Assembly: GCA_947172415.1 (NCBI GenBank)
Contig: OX359198.1
Span: forward strand, 5,239,401-5,303,400
Direction of reading: 5' to 3'
Length of the DNA: 64,000 bases
DNA from: Chondrosia reniformis
Lineage: Eukaryota > Porifera > Demospongiae > Chondrillida > Chondrillidae
Below, in pieces: positions 27,001 to 38,584 of this stretch. Within the stretch, counting starts at the first letter, position 1, and each line of letters begins with the position of its first letter. The translations under genes were made by a program, and so were the position numbers. Below the pieces are notes generated by a model. The model saw only the letters and a program-made list of their open reading frames with translations, did not search any database and was not told the DNA's origin.

Positions 27001-28524
27001 CCCCTTGCATTGGTGTAGAAGTATATTCTCTGTTTTGGATTGAAAACTGTCATGTCTCCTGTTAGAGACTCAATGACAATGTAGAACTTTCCATCTACCA
27101 CTTCTTTGTGAGTTGGCATCTATGTACATAGATGGATACAATTGGGAAAAGTGAAAAAGAAGCTTGGAGGCCCTATAGATATATATATATGTACGTATGT
27201 ATATAATTTTTGTATGTTTATGTATTTACACGAAATGATAAGGGGTACTTGGAATAATCATTGTTACTACTGATGAAGCCCGAGATCAAAACATTCTAAA
27301 CTTCTTTGCCAAGCATTGCTGATACTCAAAATAATTATCAAAAGCATGTATGCACAGATATGGACATCAGCGCATGCACACATGTGGTTAAAATCAAACT
27401 CACTTTAAGTTTCAAAATGGCAGCTTGGCCTTGATGAGATTTAACATGAATGGAGAGAAGGAGTATCATTCAGACTTGTTATATACTGCATGTCTGAATA
27501 CAGAATGCATCCCTGCACATTCAACTATTATAATAAAACTGCTAACAGGCATAAAAACTATTTTATCATTTAAATATTGATTTTACATCACCCACTCATG
27601 TCTCCTGAGGAGCACTATGAGCTAACGGGTGAAACTGAAGTTCGCTTAATGAGCACCATACGTAGTCTCCTCCTAGCCACTCAAAAGGATGGCTGAGCCA
27701 TAGAGATATAGCTGTTTCCTCTGGTACTTCAGGAGATATAGTGAGTGGGGCATAATTAAATGATGATCCTAAGATCAGCTTTATATCTTAAGTCACCTAT
27801 TTTTCAATAAAACTACAGCTACCATTTATTGAATGATACATGGGCTGGGTCTTAATTATTAGCTTGTACTGATGAAGAGAATCACCATTAATTAGTAAAT
27901 GAAGACTAATTATTATAAGAGGGGAATGTGGAGGGAGTGTTGAGGTAGCAATTGTAGTAGCATATATAATGGCAAAGTACTAGTGGCCATAATAAGCTGT
28001 CCTGGGTTTGATTCCCAACAATTGTTTATTTGTGTTTTTCTCACTTATGATGTTTGAGATGATTATAAATACTTGTGGTTTAGTTATCACTAATGTAGTA
28101 TATAACCACTCTAGATGTATAGCTAGCATTTTGCACCCACCTGGGAAAGCTTGCACCACATTTTCACTGAATACTGCTTCGTCCATGCAATTTTCTGTGT
28201 AGCGGGGTCTAGTTTCACATGTACAGTACTGCACCAGTACTCTGGCACGTATCATCTGACTGGGATAAGACCAGTCGTACAGTGTCACAGCAACAGACTC
28301 CTCCACACCCAGTTTCCATGTTCTCGGCAAAGTCAAAGTGTGAGGGCTACATTAAAGCATAAAAATAAATCTTTAAGCATGCATATACCTCATGTAATAA
28401 AGGTATTTTGAAATAACATATTATGATTCAGAAACCCCTCAGTAAATATAAGTCCTTACGATGGTCTTGTTTCTTGTGCCAAACTGGCTCCTATGATTAG
28501 TACCACCAAGAATAGAGAAATCAT
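15023..28524 (-). CDS. Thioester-containing protein (alpha-2-macroglobulin/CD109/C3 superfamily)
   Basis: 33 exons, all phase-consistent, give 1465 codons, close to the length of human A2M. The start ATG (28524) opens a signal peptide MISLFLVVLIIGASLAQ. Exons, right to left: 28460-28524, 28141-28346, 27404-27474, 26951-27119, 26434-26486, 26292-26309, 26019-26073, 25835-25908, 25626-25698, 25286-25370, 24570-24675, 24232-24474, 23654-23833, 23426-23545, 22934-22996, 22660-22848, 22183-22365, 21838-21975, 21639-21759, 21094-21193, 20473-20701, 19925-20258, 19388-19558, 18854-18929, 18362-18530, 18167-18241, 17574-17763, 17163-17395, 16423-16572, 15969-16031, 15786-15910, 15624-15711, 15023-15205. 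Landmarks: TDKPIYKPSQ (MG2 start), VLPKFEVTV (MG3), FFPES before the CUB/thioester half, CGEQ, and the receptor-binding domain ending VTIYDYYKP. It probably acts extracellularly as a protease trap or opsonin. There is no full anaphylatoxin cysteine pattern, only a short Cys-rich, Pro/Thr-rich bait-like stretch (21639-21975). Odd: an in-frame TGA at 27470-27472. Confidence 0.9.
16973..17112. mobile_element. Foldback/MITE, about 140 bp, in a TEP intron
   Basis: Inverted arms tcgaagttcgtggaaacact...gtcac (16973-17005) and gtgac...ctagtgtttccacaaactt (17076-17112) surround a short centre. The centre's complement reads ctgacgaaggct...agccaaaac, the same layout as the ctgatga...gaaacgtt foldbacks elsewhere in the window. 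It lies about 50 bases past the donor of the exon ending at 17163. Confidence 0.85.
17756..17905. repeat. 75-bp near-perfect tandem duplication spanning a TEP splice acceptor
   Basis: Units 17756-17830 and 17831-17905 differ by about one base. Each holds ttgacaagctag, which on the minus strand is the 3' splice site (ctag|CTTGTCAA) of the TEP exon starting at 17763. The gene therefore has two copies of this acceptor 75 bases apart. Confidence 0.9.
18377..18379 (-). other. Putative catalytic histidine codon of the TEP thioester domain
   Basis: The codon CAC in GCFPRVGVVHNYRLM aligns by eye with the VIHQEM histidine of C3 and the VIHSEL of CD109, which steers the thioester towards hydroxyl targets. 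A2M has Asn in this place. Family knowledge and alignment by eye only. Confidence 0.6.
19494..19505 (-). other. Thioester motif CGEQ of the TEP gene
   Basis: Codons TGT GGA GAG CAG in the context LLVVPTGCGEQNLVKTM, matching the family signature PxGCGEQxM. The Cys and Gln form the internal thioester in family members. Confidence 0.95.
25090..25260 (-). repeat. Fragment of the hammerhead-bearing repeat family, without the ribozyme
   Basis: Shares atatcatgcctatgaag, aaacacaatttct, agactagttac and ccttggatg with 42405-42530, in the same order. The ribozyme-containing part is absent. It lies in a TEP intron. Confidence 0.6.
26735..26915 (-). mobile_element. Hammerhead-bearing repeat, broken copy, in a TEP intron (sense)
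   Basis: The minus strand reads gagtca-CTGATGA-aggatggatttccc-agctgtc-tgttcc. The CUGAUGA box, helix II and the GUC cleavage triplet remain, but the GAAAC box has been deleted, so self-cleavage is not expected. Flanks (ccttggatggggata and ctataggga) match the other copies. Confidence 0.7.
27470..27472 (-). other. In-frame TGA in TEP exon 3
   Basis: Exon 3 (27404-27474) is the only segment that joins exons 2 and 4 in phase with canonical splice sites. It reads (G)TC TGA ATG ATA CTC ... and then the well-conserved strand SIHVKSHQGQAAILKLK. The TGA is its second codon. A sequence error, a null allele or a differently spliced exon are all possible. Confidence 0.55.
27590..27720. repeat. Dispersed repeat family R2, copy 1
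   Basis: Shares gagctaacgggtgaaac, gaagttc, agtctcctcctagccactc and gatggctgagcc with 30300-30460 and 32885-33060. Function unknown. Confidence 0.6.
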
Positions 28525-28573
28525 TGTCTCTGCAATGTAGCTAAGAGGCACACACTGAAGCTGTTCTGCTCTT

Positions 28574-28584
28574 CTATTTATATA
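28574..28584 (-). promoter_or_regulatory. Candidate TATA box of the TEP gene
   Basis: The minus strand reads tatataaatag about 50 bases before the start codon at 28524. A start site 25-30 bases downstream would leave a 5' leader of about 25 bases. Sequence match only. Confidence 0.45.
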
Positions 28585-30840
28585 ATACACTTGCTAGTAA
28601 CTATATTCATGGCTAGCTTAATAGAATTCATTATTCTGCAATTACGTAATTAAGACAGTCAGAGGACTTGCAGCTGATCAGGTTGGGCTGATGTTGCACA
28701 GGTCAGGCCATTTAATTCAATTAGGGAGGTCTTCAAACAGTTTGTCAGAGATAAAATCCTGACAAGGCACATGTTATGCTGACCTTTTCAGGTGTCAAAA
28801 GAAGTTTAAAAGCTAAACACATCACAAACATTTGTGCACAGCTATATAAGATTTGAATTACATAATACATTGAAAATTGCTAAGTAGTGCAAGAAGCCAG
28901 CTAAATTTTCTATACATTATCGCCTTGTCACATTACTAAAGTACCTATATGCACCTCTAATGTATGATAGTTTTATATACCTATACAAACATACAGTAAT
29001 TTACTATAGGTGCCATATGATGATGTTATTTGACAGCTTACCTATATGTGGGTGTAATAGGATCTAACAACCAGCAGAGTTAGGTCATTGCCTGACAGTG
29101 ACAGCCAAATGTAAAGGTGTTACTTTGGAAGGTAGTGTCAGGGCCTATAGGTTTAGCTATAATAGCTTCTCAATCAATATCAACTATACAAATACAGCTT
29201 TTATATACTGTATATAAATCCCTTTATTTAAATGGAACCAAAAGTTAGTGAAACTGGATTTTACCCCTACATAGCGGAATTTAATATTAGCGACTTACAA
29301 AATGCATGGAAGTTTTGTTAGTTAATTACAGTAATAAATAATTACAGTAGTACTCTATTTAGTAATAATACTATATTTAGTAGTACTATATCTAATTTTA
29401 GCTGTAAATGTCAAATTGCTAATATAGCTAAATTTAATAGCATGCTAATAATAAGGGATTTAGTAGCTGGAACTGGTTGTTCCAGTTACTATGTACTGTA
29501 GGATCACATTTGGTTGGATAGTGCAAATGATCACACCATAATTGTGCACATGGCCTGATCATTCATGGTGTGATGGAACACTACAAACACCTGAACAGTT
29601 AAGTAATTTCCTAATCCTTTGTTTTTGTGCATTATATAATAATGCATTTATATAGTCGTCTGACCTCTCCAAACTTCCATTGGGAAAGTACAAATTAGTC
29701 TCAACCAAGATAAAGATACATGTGATTTCAATTTAACTTGTATAACTGTAAATCTCTCTACTACACCTTTATATCCTCTACAGTATATATAATACCTACA
29801 CTACAGCAGCTTGTTTTTCCTCTGTATATAGTCATATTTTAAATTTACACCTCTCTAAAGGATAAAGGATACACATAGTATTAATATCTCTACAATACAC
29901 AGTGTATATATTAGCAACCAAAAAGGTTAGCTAAGAGGTTAATTGTTTTAGTGTGACCTTTGTTTTCATTTGAAAGGGTAATTATAAATTGCATTTATTA
30001 TGTAAATATATTATCACTGAGCACATAAACATGTGTCTATATTAACCTTACATCAATAACATCACCTGAGTAGGCTAACACCTTGGTAGCTAAGCAATAT
30101 ATAGACTAATTAGAATCAAGTTCAAAGAGTAGAATACAATTGTATATAAGTTGTATGGACTCATGATGACCACATTTAACCTATTAGATACATACACATA
30201 AACATGTAAGCAATGGGACATGCATACAAAATTAATATTCAAATTGGCACAGAAACATAAAATCACTGAATTCTGGATTTACTCTGCCACTCAAGTCTTT
30301 TGATGAGCTTGATGAGCTAATGGGTGGAACCGAAGTTCACTTAATGGGAACCAGAGTCTCCCCCTAGCCACTCAAAAAGATGGTGGAGCCATTAACTGTC
30401 TCGTTCTTATTAGGACTCATCAGAATGGCATATGATGGAAGTCTGCAGTGGCTAGTCTGTTAATAAGTACTATTCAAGATAATGTAGCCACGTATAAACC
30501 ATACCACATGCAAAACTGACTCTATACACGTGGCTTCACATACTGCAAAACGCTTTATTAGAGTTTTTACAATGGGGAATACTGGTATAACTGCATGGTG
30601 AAATAAAGACTATAAAAAAGCAGGCGGCTTCCTGTAATGCATGCGGGCAGTTGACGGGAAATAATTTGGAGTTGCCTTAGAGCTGCAACTCTACAACTCT
30701 AAGTATAGATATGATATCAGAGGAATACGTATGTGGCAAAACATCCGAGTCTTTGAACGTTGAAGTGCATATTTCAAAGAGATCTATATATAGCTACAGT
30801 CATGTGAAGGAACTTTCCCTTAGTACAAATATTTAAAATC
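28585..30840. other. No gene recognised; TEP upstream region
   Basis: AT-rich intergenic sequence between the 5' end of the TEP gene and the 3' end of the TBATA-like gene. It contains one copy of repeat family R2 (30300-30460) and nothing else that I can support. Confidence 0.5.
30300..30460. repeat. Dispersed repeat family R2, copy 2
   Basis: Contains gagctaatgggtggaacc, gaagttcacttaatgg, aaccagagtctccccctag and ggactcatcagaatggca. It matches 32885-33060 over its whole length and 27590-27720 over its first part. Confidence 0.65.
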
Positions 30841-31000
30841 ATGGTAAAATGGTACAAGTTCAATGGTAAAGTAACCAGAAAATTGAAGAGTTTAATTTAC
30901 GAGTGCAGTATATTAACAGCACTAGCAAAATGTTCTCTTGAATTTATTCGTCCATTCAGTAATAAAACGTTACCGTACTTCTTTCACATCATCTCACAGA

Positions 31001-31190
31001 TGACCCCAGGGCACACCACAAGGGGACTACATCTTATATACAAATATACCAGATTTAGCATGTCTGCCAGTCCCTAGCAACTAGTATATATATAACTCCC
31101 ATCTAGTGTAGTTCAGTTGTGGGAGGGGTGTAGTATATATGCTTACCATGGCCAGGTTCTCTGTATCCTATATATGGATCAGTTATTCTT
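31001..31190 (+). repeat. Chimeric fragment of the conserved core and the 10.8-kb repeat
   Basis: Begins with atgaccccagggcacacca (as at 1996 and 9069), then switches to the sequence of 10830-10990. An internal deletion of a longer element explains both. Confidence 0.6.
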
Positions 31191-31825
31191 ATATGAAATA
31201 TATACTAACCAATTAAGGTTTCTATGCCAACCAGAGGAAATTCCTGGGAATCAACGTCTCTATCAAGGGCAAAAATATAATCAACGGTTTTTGTGCATAG
31301 CTGTTATTCACTGAAGTTAACTTCACACATGTGCACCTCGTCATGATCAAGCAGTATAGTTTCATCTATGACTATATTTTATAGGTACACTTGTGCCTAA
31401 AGAAATTCACACTGTTTTATTACGTATGAATTTCTGATCATCTGTCTAATGTAGCAAGACCAATTAGACCTCATTGGTAACCAGATTATGTAAGTTCTAT
31501 AAAAATAAGATATACATACGTATACTCCTATAACTAACCCAGGCAATTCACTGACTTAGTTTCACCCTAAGCTGAATTTTAGTGCTTAAACATTTCAAAA
31601 TTTTACAATCAATGTAACACTAAATTGTCATACATATGTACATTTTATGGCAATACATAATAATAGATAACAGTGAGTTTGGTGTATATCAATCAGTAGA
31701 GAAAAATAACAGATTATATGTCCACAATATACGTAGTATATACAGAAAATCATTTCAGTGATAAGATCAGCTCATATAAGTACAGGATATACAATAATTC
31801 TGTGTGGTTTCCCTACAACTGAGCA

Positions 31826-34800
31826 CTAGGGGATGGCTCTGAGTACTTTGTCTTTTCCAAAAGGAGTCACATTTTTAACACAGGCTGAAGGAGGTCTTGA
31901 GGATGGCATGCCTATATGTATTAGTTCAGATGCATACATAATAATGGAAGCCAAGATAGTGAGGTGGTTGTTGAAAGTTTAAAGCTTACCAGGACCATAT
32001 CTTCCTTGAGCTGAAAATAGCTTCTTAGTGGTGTGTCCAGTTGATGAGGGCAGGCACTCGCTGAGTAATGCTCTGTGACTCCTTCGAGAAGAAAGAGCAG
32101 TCAGCTGTCGTGCAGCAGTCACTACAGTATCATTTTCTGGTAACTTGAAACCTAACAACAAATGTGGATTTGCAAAGTGTAGCAGAAGGTAAGAAGTACA
32201 ATAAATATTAAATGTGTTAATCTGCTTAGAATCCCTAAAGGACTGCATATAGGTATACCCGTACTTGCATAATTCTACAGCTTCCCAACTTGCATATGTA
32301 TGTAATAGAACTTAGATACTATGTATCAGACATATATACAAGTGTACTTGAATATGTGAACAAATGAAAGCGGAACAATTTCTAGAAGAGTATGTTAGCA
32401 GCCAGTGAAAGGAACAACGACAAAACAATAAGTATGCATGTATGTACCATGTACAAACACTTGAATATATACCTGATTCAGGAAGTGGAAGAGGTTTAAA
32501 TGAATTAGTAATATCACCAGCATCTGATGGAAGTAGGCCTTCATCAACAGAGAGTGAGCGTGGTCGCTGTATCCCCATTGATTGGCTGCGTTGCTTGGCT
32601 CCATCTAGCGAATCCAGCTGCGACCAATAGTTATACTGTACATTGCTTGTGGGTGGTCTGGGAGTCATGTTGTCCAGCTCTCCAGTGGCAGCCATGTTTA
32701 ATAGATTTAGAACTATAAATTTCTCTGCAGGAAACACGAGATATGCACCAATGTGAAACTATAAACATTTATATATACATATGCTGCATATCATTAAGAC
32801 ATTAGTGATATGTAAAGTTTCTCACATTTTAAAAATAATTTTCAAACATGCCATACCAAAACAATTACCACCAATTCCCCACCCAATCATAGGAGCACAG
32901 GGAGCTAATGGATGGAACCAAAATTCACTTAACTGGAACCAGAGTCTCCCCTTTGTTACACAAAAAGATGACTGAACAATAAATCGCTGTTTGGTCCTCA
33001 TTATAGGACTCGTTATAATTGCATGTGATGGAAGTGTGTGTGGTCACTTCACTATGTATATGCAATAAGTACTCTTACAAACTAATAAAGCTTGTGGTTC
33101 CCTTAAGCAGATAAGGGACTGCCTGACCATTATATAGATCAAATGATAAATGATATTCATAGCTTTGAGAGTCCCCTATTTTAATTATACGTACATACGT
33201 ACATGTGTAATTATCTGTCTTCAACAGCTACTATCAGGCCATTTTTTAGCTTTTTGTTCTTTTAATTTTTTCTTTTTTTCCTAAAGAGTCTCTCTTTTTT
33301 TCATTTTTAGTCTTTTGAGCATCTAGAGATGCAGTCGGTTATTTTAGAGATTTGGACGTTTCGACCCTGGGGGCTCTTCTTCAGTGACTGAGGAGAAGAT
33401 CCCCATGTCTGAATTCTAAAGAAACCAACTGCATGAACCATCTTAAAGATAAGTTTGGTGCAGTTAGAAGAAATCCCTTATCATCTAGACCTTCATTTTC
33501 TCTGCTTTTTTTATAAATGTGTGAAAGGGTGTGTGGGCAGTATCCTAACATTCAACGTCCATGGAGAGGTTAAGAGTCAAGAGGTCTACAGGATGTTACT
33601 AGTAGTGCCTGCACTTATGTATGTACGTATGCAGGTAATACATTCGTATATGCATATACAGTGAATATTCGTTAATCTGTCCCTGGTTAATCCACCAAAC
33701 CGCTTAAACCGCCACTATTTCTTGAAACGAATTCAAATGTATGGCAGTAGTATACAAGTAATCCGCCATTGCGCAATTCCGCCATCCGCCATTTTTTTCT
33801 AAACCAATTAGAACTTAGTATGGCATTTGATGACAGATAATCTGCCAAGTGTCAAGCTGGACATTGCTGCCACACAGAATGCAACTCAGACGTCACTACT
33901 AAAATACTTTTTTTCCCAGTTGTAGACTTTTACAGTGACATTGTTTTCTTGTGCCAGTATCTGATATTTTGTGTTACTTCACACAGTGTATTATTACGGT
34001 GTCATTTGGATATGTGATATACGTAGGTGCAATCACCACAAAATATATTCCGCCATATCGTTAATCCACCAAAATTCGGCCTAAACCAATTAATGAATAT
34101 TCACTGTACATACATATGCCAAGGATTCACAGAAGATCAAGATAAAGAAAAAGACAAAGACTCCCAGGATCACTGATGAAGGGTGGAATTCCCAGAAACG
34201 GCTGTCTGACCCAGTGGAGAAGAAGATGAAAGAAGGGAAAAGAAGGAAGAAAAGACTCCTGTATCTTCATCTAAAGCTCTCTTTAGGTTTAGTTACCCTA
34301 TAGGCTCTTTTTACAGAATAGGCATATAGCATGTAGGAAAATGGTATCTTAGATTTTTCATGTATTTCACACATGTACGACAGCATGCTTACATAAGTAT
34401 GTATGTACGTATGTATTTAATTATTTAATTTCTTACCATTCTCACTTGCTCCACCTAGCCACGCCTGACAAGCTGGTATGGAGTCAGTTTGAAGTAGACG
34501 GCATAGAATGTTCACAATCTTGAAAGAGACAGTTGGTAATTAAATAACAACATTGTCATAACTGTCACTACACATCTTCTGTGTGTAATTATGTATGTAT
34601 ATTGGATGAAAATTAAAAATATCATCCATTAAAATGTATACGTAATTACTTTATCCAATCAACTATACAATAATTAACATTCTTAACAAAGGAAGTTGCA
34701 GTGTTCATGGAAGAGAAAGCAAAAACTTCATGGAAGAGAAAGTGAAAACTAGGCATCTTTAAAATTAACATCACAATCACCTGCAGACGTACATATATTG

Positions 34801-37800
34801 TAACAATACTTATAGTTTAGGTTTTTATAACAGCACACAAAATTCAAACTACCATGGGATAGGCTTAACAGAATATAAATACATATGCTTTTCTTGTAAA
34901 AAGATCTTATACGTAGAACAGTTACGTATGAGTATGAAAAGTGTGTATGTACGTACCTGATCGTCATGGAGATTCCTTAAATGAAGTGGTCTGGAGTCCA
35001 ATTGGCTGGTTGTGGGTCTTGAACCATGTCTTGATGAAAGGGGTTGCCCCATGGCTTTGGTTAGTGCAGAAACTGTCATTTTCTCCAACTCATCTCTCCA
35101 AGCAGATGTAACAGGAACTATAAGGCGAAATATTTAGAGGAAGCTTCAAGAGAATGTATTGTGATGAAATACTTGAAATGACAATTTGCAATTGTAGCAA
35201 CTTCTAGGCACCTACGTATGTCTTTGCAACATAGGGAATTTGAACCCATATCTCATAAAGAACCTATTGAAATTTGTACATGTATTACCTAATGATGATA
35301 ACAAATTCACTGGAAGTTATTACGCCAAACCAGCCAAGTGACCACAGTCTAATCTTGGCTGAGGGATCAAAGTCCTATTAAATTGGTTTATCATCATATA
35401 GCCATTGCACATGCCTCGTGCAATTATCTCCCTTTATTCATGTATTACCAAAGTATATCATTGTACATAGTACTTTCCACTAATTCATATGTGAAAATTA
35501 TTCAAACTGCATACTAACATAACATCCATTTAGAAGTCTTCTTGAAAGCTTATAATTCATTTAGATGCTTAAGTTTCCATTACATCACCAACTTAAACTT
35601 TCATTGGCTGAATATTACAAAAGCGGATGCGGGGAAATCCCATTAATTGATTACTGTTAACCACAGACACTGCAGGCAAAACCATATAAGGCATATGAGG
35701 TAACCATTGGAATGAGGTACTTTTATTCGAAAGACCTAGCGGCTTGCAACAGGATGTAAACAGGTAACCAATATATCAAGTATCTACACTATGTGAACCA
35801 AATGAATCATGTGCTGGATAGGAGAAATAACCATCTCAAAACTAAAATGTGTCAGACGAATATCATCACCACCTAGGCAGTAATGTATCTCCAAGAAGTC
35901 AGATTTGTACAGAGAGAAGTGTATTGAAACCAAACTGGTCATTTGTAAACCATACATACATAAGTAATGACAGGGAATTCTTAAAGACTTCCATAGGCTT
36001 CCAGACAATAATAAACAAAAGATTACCAACAATACTACTCCTTTCTTATATATAAGTTAGTAACAGTACAGTAATACATACATACGTATGTACTGTAATA
36101 TTGATCAATCTTATTCAAATCGCTATTACTACTTCCAACAGTTAATGCAACAAGTATCAGTACTCTGAAGTGATAAATAAAATAATAGGCATTCCTATTT
36201 ACACATAAACCACAAAGTTATGTTATAAAGTTGGTGTTACAACTGGGTTTAAGCCTTCAGAGTATTAGGAACAAAGGTAGACCTTACATGAGTTTCAGGA
36301 CTAGTATGTGTGGAGGTATAGCTAGTCATCTACAAAGAGGAAATTCCAGGGAAAACCTTCTCAAGCTTCTATTTTTGTTATGATAGCAAAGTGTGGTAAT
36401 ACTTAGTATTAAGGGCTTCCAAGAAATAATTACTTTAGTAAGAAATGATTCATCATTTCACATAGATATGTGTCTATGTAACAGTAAACTGAAAAACATA
36501 CGTACCTACTAAACACCAATAAATATTTGTAACTTGTGGAAATCTCAGCTTGGAATCCAAAATGATTGCATACATATAGTATTGGTACAGTATACGTATG
36601 GTGTTGCATGTAAAACATTCTGAGTTTAGATTCCTAAACATGTAAATACTTTACATACATATATATATATACTATTTATAGCCTTTATGATGACATAAGC
36701 ATGCATGGACATACGAATATAGCTATATTTGAATATTTATCACTTACATACGTACCTGCCTACACGTATACAGCCTGTCACTACATTATATATTAAGCAT
36801 AATGCACATGAATGTCTATAAATATGCAACAAGACGCAATGTCATGTGGCAATATGAAGCTACGTAAATCAGTGGTATTGCTACATTTGCTAATAAACCC
36901 CCAGGGTAGAAATGTTCAACTAATAGATTTAGACCAATCTGTGTTTTAGACACTGAAGCAAAATAATCACTGGAACAGCCTTTGCACAGCTGAGTGCAAT
37001 TAACTCTCTTAGTTCATAAGAATCCTTATTTTATAAGATACTGTTCTATAATTACTGGGAACTTGAGATACGTACATGTGTTTTTACTCTTACCGATGCC
37101 AATAGCAGGTACACTCTTGCTTCTGTTTGCACTGTATCTAGTGCTACCTCTGGGTCTGAAGATGGAGGGAAAGTCCCCTCCACAAGGAGGTGACCATAGT
37201 AGCCTCTGTTGAAAGTTATCTTCCACTGTACATATAGGAGCATCCAAGAGTCCTTTAATATGACGAACACGTCCTGTGGTTTAATGAAAAGTTACTCATA
37301 TGTATGTATTAAGTGTACACCTACGTACATATTCTAATAGAACAAAAAAGTCCTATAAAATTGCTCATATCAAGTAAATATGTATGAAGGGCAACCCAAA
37401 GAACATCATTATCATATAAATGATGGAATTACAATCCATCAGTTGTTGAATTTACATAAACTGTAAATTGCAATTAATAAAGAGTAGCTATGAGTTAGTT
37501 AATAATTGTACATGCGTACATTATACTTACATGCAGTATCTAATAGACTCTTAAAATCACATAATTTTGAATTTATGTACGTATCCATCTGTACGTATGT
37601 AGGCAAGTACAAATATAAAATTTAGACATTAAATACTGTAAGTATGTATGTATGTTACATTCACTATTAAAACTTTAATGACATCCTCCAAAAATTGCCT
37701 TAAAAGTACAAAAACGTGGAAGCTTGAAATAGTTTCCTAACATTATAAACAGACCAACATCAATTTCCATATACTGACTGCTAAACTATTGGGATTTAAA

Positions 37801-38493
37801 ACTTGAAAGTTGCAACATTATTTTGCAAGTGGTTCAATGTTGAAGGGAAAATCAGAGAAAGGGATATGGCTGGACACAGGTGCATGCATACATATGTATG
37901 GTTTTCTGTTTCAATTAGATTAGTAACCCTACTGAGGTAGTGGTAAAGTACAAGTGCCAAGGTTTACATATGCCTATGTACATTCTATATCTCTTCATCT
38001 CTTCATCTCTACATCACGTTTACTACTAAAATCCACACATGTGTGTAGGCATTGACAGAATCATCTTAAAATCATATTTCTGTCAATATAGTTGACTTGC
38101 ATAGTAGACTAGGGAAACAAGCACATATACAATATTTTCTACTTGGGAAAATCTATACAATTTCGGAGGGCATTCCACCCTTCATCCATAACCACAGGGA
38201 GTCATTGCCTTCTTAGTCCTTTTTAAGTCTCAAGCACATGAAAAATCTAATATACTATCTTCCTACATGCTATGCCTATTCTCTGTAAAAAGCCTATAGG
38301 GGAACTAAACCTGAAGAGAGCTTTGGATGAAGATACAGGAGTCTTTTCTTCCTTCTTTTCCCTTCTTTCATCTTCTTCTCCACTGGGTCAGACAGCCACT
38401 TCTGGGAATTCCACCCTTCATCAGTGATCCTGGGAGTCTCTGTCTTCTACTTTATCTTGATCTTCTGTGAATCCATGCTATGTATGTATTTGT

Positions 38494-38584
<91 letters not shown>

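Noticed and set aside
35633..35643. Perfect kappa-B-like site ggggaaatccc in a TBATA-like intron
   Set aside because: The degenerate consensus is expected by chance in a window of this size, and the site lies far from either promoter.
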